Shown: positions 59,578 through 64,000 of the stretch, one piece after another
Numbering within the stretch: the first letter of the stretch is position 1
Layout: the number at the start of each line of letters is the position of its first letter
NCBI RefSeq assembly: GCF_900099645.1
Contig: NZ_FMTL01000002.1
Span: forward strand, 994,334 to 1,058,333
Direction: 5' to 3'
Source of the DNA: Pseudomonas peli
Lineage (GTDB): Bacteria > Pseudomonadota > Gammaproteobacteria > Pseudomonadales > Pseudomonadaceae
Length of the DNA stretch: 64,000 nt
The notes under the pieces: generated by a model
Told to the model about the DNA's origin: nothing
Databases searched by the model: none
What the model saw: only the letters and a program-made list of their open reading frames with translations
Position numbers and translations under genes: made by a program

Positions 59578-61221
59578 TTAGTAGCGTATGGTTTTGAGTC
59601 TGCGCCAAACAGGTTTGCCTGCGATCCATGTCTCAAGCGCCTCAGTGCCTTCGGCAAAAGGATCTCCGCTGCAAATTGTAAAATTAGCCTCGCTGTTAAT
59701 ATACAGTCCGTGTGGTGCTAGTCCAATCGACTGTGCTGCCTTATAAGACATTGCTTTAATGGCCTGAGACTTAGTTAGAGCTTCTTCAGGCATCAATTCA
59801 CTGCCATTATGTTTTTTGCGATCAACGGCTCTTCTTAAGTTATGTAGCGGGTCGTCGTTACCGCAAGGGGCATCAGAGCTAATGACAACTTTTCCTGAGT
59901 GGTTCAGGATGCTTTTGGTGGGGAAGACACGCATAACACTCGAAACGCCCTGTTCTTCAATCGCAGATGCGTAATAAGGGATAAATCCAGGTTGAATGCC
60001 AATGTAAGCTTTAGAGCTGGCAATTTGGTGAACCTCATGGTCGTAGAGAGCCATCACATGCTCAATTGAGGCATGTGGTGGGTTAACCGTTCTAAGTAGT
60101 TCACAGGCCTGGGTGGCTGCTTCATTTCCTAGAGCATGGATCTTTAGTGAGAAGCCCATATCGACATATGCTCGGCATTTCTCTACTAGCGACTCAATGT
60201 TATTGAATCTCAGGTACGGGAGGTGTGCGTGAAACCCTGAGATCTTGACCTTCGGTTCAAGAAGGCGCCTGAGAGGTGCTGCGCTGAGATTAATTGCGCT
60301 GCTATACCCTGCTTTAAGCGCGCTTCTAAGTACGATGCCAAGGGGAAGGCATGCGGCACAACGGTTAGCACCATCCAAGAATATTTTTACAGATTTTTGG
60401 CCCCACTTCGGCGGAATAAACCTCTCCAGCTCCGAGGCCTCAGCGAGCTCAAAGAGTCCTTTCTCGCTTGTAGCTGACCAGTTCAATCTCAGAGCTGTGA
60501 CTGTTTGAAGTTTAGCTAAACTCTCCTGGGCTTTAACTCCAAGGCCAGGGTCATGTAGTGCGACAATACCCTGTGAAAGCGTCCTCTCAGCTTCGTTTTC
60601 AAGTAACGATTCATATTCTTCATCAGTAATTCTTTTGAGAACGTCTTCGACTACACAGTTCAAGACACGCCCAAAGGCAGCCTCCCAAATAAGGCCTGTC
60701 ATGATGCCTTCTTTGCGATCTACGTCCTCACCGAAATCAGTATTGCCAAAAACTATGCCACTGCGTACTAACGCAGCGCTTGACGCCATTCCTCGATGGA
60801 GCGTGACATCAATCAATAAGACCTTTCTTCCATTGCTTACAGCGTCAAGTTTATAGAGGCTGATCGGGCGCGAGTCTTTCCATTTACTATGGTCAACGAA
60901 TGTGAAAATTGTCCATTCATCAGGTGCTGAAACGGATGTTAGATATGCGATCTCTTCAAGTGCCTCAGCCGCAGATTGCCATTGTGCGCCTGAGCGCATT
61001 TTAGGAAGCAGAGACATGAAGTGGAAATGGCGGTGCGCATCAACGAGACCAGGGAGCAGATGGGCTCCACCCAAGTTGAGCATAGGAATCGGATAGTATG
61101 GAGGAGGGGAACCTGCACCAATTTGTTCGATCTTGCCTGCGGCTACGCTCACCCATCCCAGTGTTGGTGAGTCTTGTTCTGGCAGCCAAAGCATGAGGTT
61201 GTGCAGAATGAAGTGATACAT
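59578..61221 (-). CDS. YtcJ-type amidohydrolase
   Basis: 547 aa. Metal-dependent hydrolase of the amidohydrolase 3 group: VDAHRHFHF (HxH), KIFLDGA (Lys), IHALGNEA (His), IEHVMAL (His) and ISSDAPCGNDDP (Asp). No signal peptide; cytoplasmic. Substrate unknown. It is the first gene of an exporter operon, a combination that suggests processing or detoxification of an exported small molecule. The start at 61221 (MYHFILHNLML) is the first in frame. Confidence 0.85.
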   Translation of the reverse strand: MYHFILHNLMLWLPEQDSPTLGWVSVAAGKIEQIGAGSPPPYYPIPMLNLGGAHLLPGLVDAHRHFHFMSLLPKMRSGAQWQSAAEALEEIAYLTSVSAPDEWTIFTFVDHSKWKDSRPISLYKLDAVSNGRKVLLIDVTLHRGMASSAALVRSGIVFGNTDFGEDVDRKEGIMTGLIWEAAFGRVLNCVVEDVLKRITDEEYESLLENEAERTLSQGIVALHDPGLGVKAQESLAKLQTVTALRLNWSATSEKGLFELAEASELERFIPPKWGQKSVKIFLDGANRCAACLPLGIVLRSALKAGYSSAINLSAAPLRRLLEPKVKISGFHAHLPYLRFNNIESLVEKCRAYVDMGFSLKIHALGNEAATQACELLRTVNPPHASIEHVMALYDHEVHQIASSKAYIGIQPGFIPYYASAIEEQGVSSVMRVFPTKSILNHSGKVVISSDAPCGNDDPLHNLRRAVDRKKHNGSELMPEEALTKSQAIKAMSYKAAQSIGLAPHGLYINSEANFTICSGDPFAEGTEALETWIAGKPVWRRLKTIRY

Positions 61222-61296
61222 GTGACGCTCCCGCTAATAGTTATTTTAAATCTATTACGGAAGCCACATGGGCTCAATTGCCATTACACGACAGAT

Positions 61297-61944
61297 TTAG
61301 GTACTGGCGTTCCGACTCCATTTAACCAAGAAGGCTGACACCTGGCTTTCCAGAATCTGGCGTGTGTTATTCCATCCCAACTCTGGGACTAGAATGGCTA
61401 TACTGATTACGCCGTGCAAAGATGCCAGGAACGCACGGAACTCCGTCTCTTGAGCGTCAGAGTGCATTTCGTTGGACATTTTCGAAACAACGCGATGCTT
61501 AATTATACGTAGTAGATCAATGACTTCCGGTGACTCGATAAACATTCCACCTTCGTTGTCCGGTTCGTCCGTCACTAGGAATAGCGCTTTGAATGCACTG
61601 GCGTTCTCAAGCCAGTAATCAACAAAAAAGCATGAGAAGTCTAAAAGCGTTGACTCTTTAGGATAGCCCGAGAGCTCGATATTCAGGCGGGCTAAATCTT
61701 CAGCCCAAACAGCACGCATAAGCGATATTTTACTCGGAAAATAAGTGTATAAAGCCCCTGGAGCCATATCCACTTCTCGGGCTATTGATCTGAGCGATAT
61801 TAGATCTACATCATTAGCTTGGAAAAGCTTGCGCGCTGTATTGAGTATAAGTGACCTTACAGCTAGCTGCGCTGTCTCGCTCCTTGCCCGCGTTTTCTTA
61901 ATCATGGGCTCTATGTCTGTGGTCTTTTGTTTGGTTTTATTCAT
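61297..61944 (-). CDS. TetR-family regulator
   Basis: 215 aa. HTH at about residues 30-72 (LILNTARKLFQANDVDLISLRSIAREVDMAPGALYTYFPSK, abridged), then a ligand-binding helical domain. It lies 75 bp upstream of the amidohydrolase-exporter operon, on the same strand, and probably controls it. Its start overlaps the AraC-type gene by 4 bp (ATGA). Confidence 0.88.
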   Translation of the reverse strand: MNKTKQKTTDIEPMIKKTRARSETAQLAVRSLILNTARKLFQANDVDLISLRSIAREVDMAPGALYTYFPSKISLMRAVWAEDLARLNIELSGYPKESTLLDFSCFFVDYWLENASAFKALFLVTDEPDNEGGMFIESPEVIDLLRIIKHRVVSKMSNEMHSDAQETEFRAFLASLHGVISIAILVPELGWNNTRQILESQVSAFLVKWSRNAST

Positions 61945-62396
61945 CGTTTCTTATCTTTGAAAGCACATGGTGTTAGACCTGACCAGCGTGTAAATGCTCT
62001 CGTGAAATGTGCAGGATCAGAGAAGGCAAGGCTTGATGCCACTTCAGTTGCAGACATATTCTCAAGCATCAATTCATCTATGGCTCTTTGGTAAAGAGCT
62101 TGATCTCGGACTTTCTTAAAGTTTGTCCCATCGGCTTCAAGCCTCCGTAATAGTGTCCGGGTAGAGACATTTAAGAGCTTGGCTACATTAATCATGTGCC
62201 TATAAGAAAGAGGATCATTATAGATGATTTTTTCGACGCGAGCGCTTAATTTTTGCTTGCTATTCGAGTTCCGCTGTGGGCCCTCAGTCGCAAGGGCTGG
62301 CCCCTTGGTCTTGGAATAAAAGGCGTCGGTCACTACGGCAGTTGTATGGCTATTAATAGCCGAATTAATGAGTCGTGTGCTGATTTCACTACACAT
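61941..62396 (-). CDS. AraC-type regulator, short (DNA-binding domain only)
   Basis: 151 aa. Complete HTH_18 domain (RHMINVAKLLNVSTRTLLRRLEADG ... FSDPAHFTRAFTRWSGLTP), the OruR/ArgR-type signature. These regulators are normally about 330-350 aa with an N-terminal Arabinose_bd domain; here only 50 unrelated residues precede the HTH, and no longer frame exists upstream. It may be an N-terminally truncated remnant or a stand-alone regulator. Confidence 0.75.
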   Translation of the reverse strand: MCSEISTRLINSAINSHTTAVVTDAFYSKTKGPALATEGPQRNSNSKQKLSARVEKIIYNDPLSYRHMINVAKLLNVSTRTLLRRLEADGTNFKKVRDQALYQRAIDELMLENMSATEVASSLAFSDPAHFTRAFTRWSGLTPCAFKDKKR

Positions 62397-62500
62397 GGTA
62401 TGGCGTGGGGTTGTTTGGCGTTCAGCTCTGTGGCATCAGGCGCACGACATATCCAATGCGTGGTTAGATCTGCGTGCGCCTGACTATTCAAGTAAAACTG

Positions 62501-63826
62501 TTACTGAACCCCCATTCTCCTCAAATTACCTGGCGTCCAAAACTTCTCATCTGGAATCGCTGCACTGAAGTCTCTAGGAATTTTTTCCTGATTTTTAAGT
62601 CCCAGTGCCGTGTAGGTTCTATTGGTCAAATCGTGGTAGACAGTCAGCTGCGGAGAAATGGTCGGCACCTCATAAGAAATAAGGGTGTGAGCAATGTTCA
62701 CTCGCCACAACTCGCCACGACCATCATAGTTTTCGCTCATTACGACAGCCCAGCTGTCCTCGTCAATGTAAAACCTACGCTTACTGTAGATGTGACGTTG
62801 CCCTTGCTTGAGATTTGCCTCCAATACCCATACTCGATGCTTTTCCCAGCGAGCATGTTCCGGGTTGATATGCCCAGGTTTAAGAATGTCTTCGTATTTC
62901 AATGACTCGCTAGCAAGCTCATATGAGTTGTATGGAATGATCTTCACTGCCTTACCAACGATTTTCCAATCGTATCTGTCTGGCGCACCGTTAAGCATGT
63001 CAGCTTCATCGCTGAAGTAACCGTCCTGCGGTGTGTCATATGCCAGGGTAGGTGCGCGACGAACACGACGTTGGCCTGCAAAGTAGGCCCATGCACGACG
63101 TGGTTCTTTAACCTGATCGACAGTCTCATGCACGAGCAGAATTTCACCTGCTGATCGTGACGGGGGCAGCATTTTGTTAACAAAATAGATTAGAACGTTA
63201 TCCAAATCCGCTGGATTATTCTTGTTGTAATAGTTAACAAGAACCTTGTTCTGCTCCCGCAAGAGGGAAAACTTTCCAGACACATCAACGATAGCAGTGC
63301 CAGAGGTGTCCTCGTAGTAGACCCCTTGCCAGCGTGCGATGTGGTTCCAGAAAAGCTCTATACCAGACTTTGGAATTGGGAAAGGAATGCCACCAATTGC
63401 ACCCTCAATTCCGTTACCATCTTTTACCAGTTTTGCACGAGTGGTATTTAGCTTGGTGTTCTGGTACACCTCTTCAGGCGCCGACATAGTCCTGTGTGTT
63501 GGGTACAGGTTTATGCTGTAAGTGCCATAAGATTTGTAAAGTGCTTTGACACCTTCCGAGAGGTATTGCTCATAGCTAGCCATGTTGGCGCGATCAATGA
63601 CAGCAATGGGTTTCTCATCACTGAACGGATTGGTATGAAACTTTCCACCGCTTTGATTAATTGGCTTCTTCTCCAAACCACCAGTCCACTCAGGAATACC
63701 TTCTGCTGGATCTGCGGCTCTCTCAGCGCCAAATGGGGTGAGTTCAGGAGAGTTCAGTTCTGCTGCTGCAATTGCACTTGATAGTGAGATTAATGTTGCT
63801 ACAGCTGAGATTTTTATAATTTTCAC
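62501..63826 (-). CDS. DUF1329 family periplasmic/outer-membrane-associated protein
   Basis: 441 aa, GTG start with AAGG 8 nt upstream (a longer frame overlaps the preceding gene). Signal peptide MKIIKISAVATLISLSSAIAAAE. LolB/VioE-like DUF1329 protein: LTPFGAERAADPAEGIPEWTGG at the mature start, RRFYIDEDSWAVVMSENYDGRGELWRV. DUF1329 and DUF1302 proteins are nearly always paired, often with RND exporters and lipid or hydrophobic-substrate metabolism. Confidence 0.9.
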   Translation of the reverse strand: MKIIKISAVATLISLSSAIAAAELNSPELTPFGAERAADPAEGIPEWTGGLEKKPINQSGGKFHTNPFSDEKPIAVIDRANMASYEQYLSEGVKALYKSYGTYSINLYPTHRTMSAPEEVYQNTKLNTTRAKLVKDGNGIEGAIGGIPFPIPKSGIELFWNHIARWQGVYYEDTSGTAIVDVSGKFSLLREQNKVLVNYYNKNNPADLDNVLIYFVNKMLPPSRSAGEILLVHETVDQVKEPRRAWAYFAGQRRVRRAPTLAYDTPQDGYFSDEADMLNGAPDRYDWKIVGKAVKIIPYNSYELASESLKYEDILKPGHINPEHARWEKHRVWVLEANLKQGQRHIYSKRRFYIDEDSWAVVMSENYDGRGELWRVNIAHTLISYEVPTISPQLTVYHDLTNRTYTALGLKNQEKIPRDFSAAIPDEKFWTPGNLRRMGVQ

Positions 63827-63836
63827 AGCATTTACC

Positions 63837-64000
63837 TTAGAAATTATATGTCGCATTGAAAACAAGGTGGTCACGGTCTTGCATTGGGTTGAGTTCTTTC
63901 GCTCCCCAATAGTTCACGTAACTGACCTTGGTCTGGAATGTTTCGCTAAGGTCTAAGCCGAATTCGACGGTGACAGACTTTCGGTCTTCTACGAAGTTTT
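63837..64000 (-). CDS. DUF1302 outer-membrane protein, C-terminal fragment (continues beyond window)
   Basis: Only the last about 53 codons are present, ending LVFNATYNF, i.e. the aromatic-terminated last beta-strand that is typical for outer-membrane barrels. Its stop lies 10 bp before the DUF1329 start; the pair is a usual operon. Identified from that context and the C-terminus, so family call is fairly likely but not certain. Confidence 0.7.
   Translation of the reverse strand, partial: NFVEDRKSVTVEFGLDLSETFQTKVSYVNYWGAKELNPMQDRDHLVFNATYNF

Overview
The window is a piece of a Pseudomonas chromosome. The left 37 kb is GC-rich core sequence. Its gene order, from aceA through purB, mnmA, idh/icd, clpSA, infA, ate/aat, trxB, ftsK, serS, cysG and tusBCDE to a Bax-inhibitor-type membrane protein and tRNA-Ser, follows the order I remember for P. 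aeruginosa (roughly PA2634 to PA2604, mirrored). Identifications rest on protein motifs and remembered family features; no database search was run.

Core region (1-37,097). It opens with the 3' end of a chemoreceptor gene, a pectin-acetylesterase-family secreted hydrolase, a Tat-exported PhoX phosphatase and isocitrate lyase. A minus-strand block follows: a secretin-N-domain protein, a PLD-like protein, GNAT, the RoxA/YcfD ribosomal oxygenase, purB, an EamA exporter, hflD, mnmA, a Nudix hydrolase and monomeric NADP isocitrate dehydrogenase. The dimeric isocitrate dehydrogenase icd is divergent from it. Next come the N-degron and protein-quality genes (cspD, clpS, clpA, infA, ate, aat, trxB), then ftsK-lolA-rarA-crcB-serS-cysG, a TrpD2-like gene, and the tusDCBE relay for tRNA 2-thiolation, which serves the product of mnmA. 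One dispersed 75-bp repeat occurs twice (5771 and 36187), each time next to a terminator.

Island (from about 37,168 to at least the end of the window). The host tRNA-Ser(UGA) gene is cut inside the T-loop and its 3' end is missing. Just inside the junction lies a complete but different tRNA-Ser(UGA) gene, which apparently replaces it. It is followed by GTTGCAT decamer arrays and by three contiguous genes (481, 1144 and 228 aa) that I assign to the gamma-mobile-trio recombination module (GmtY, GmtZ, GmtX). Cargo follows: an SOS-boxed umuDC pair whose UmuD has lost its autocleavage residues, and an integrase-less mini-integron with an attI-like site and two gene cassettes, each closed by a 76-bp attC. 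The cassettes encode an Mrr/PD-(D/E)XK-like nuclease and a protein with a HEPN-like RxxxxxH motif.

Then come accessory genes: two solitary family-3 solute-binding proteins, an XRE regulator, a ProQ/FinO protein, a GAF-GGDEF protein that appears to have lost its start codon, and a DUF4238 protein. The window ends with an AT-rich minus-strand cluster: a YhiI/RbbA/YhhJ-type exporter with an amidohydrolase, TetR and short AraC-type regulators, and a DUF1329/DUF1302 pair. No right-hand copy of the tRNA 3' end was found, so the island boundary probably lies outside the window.
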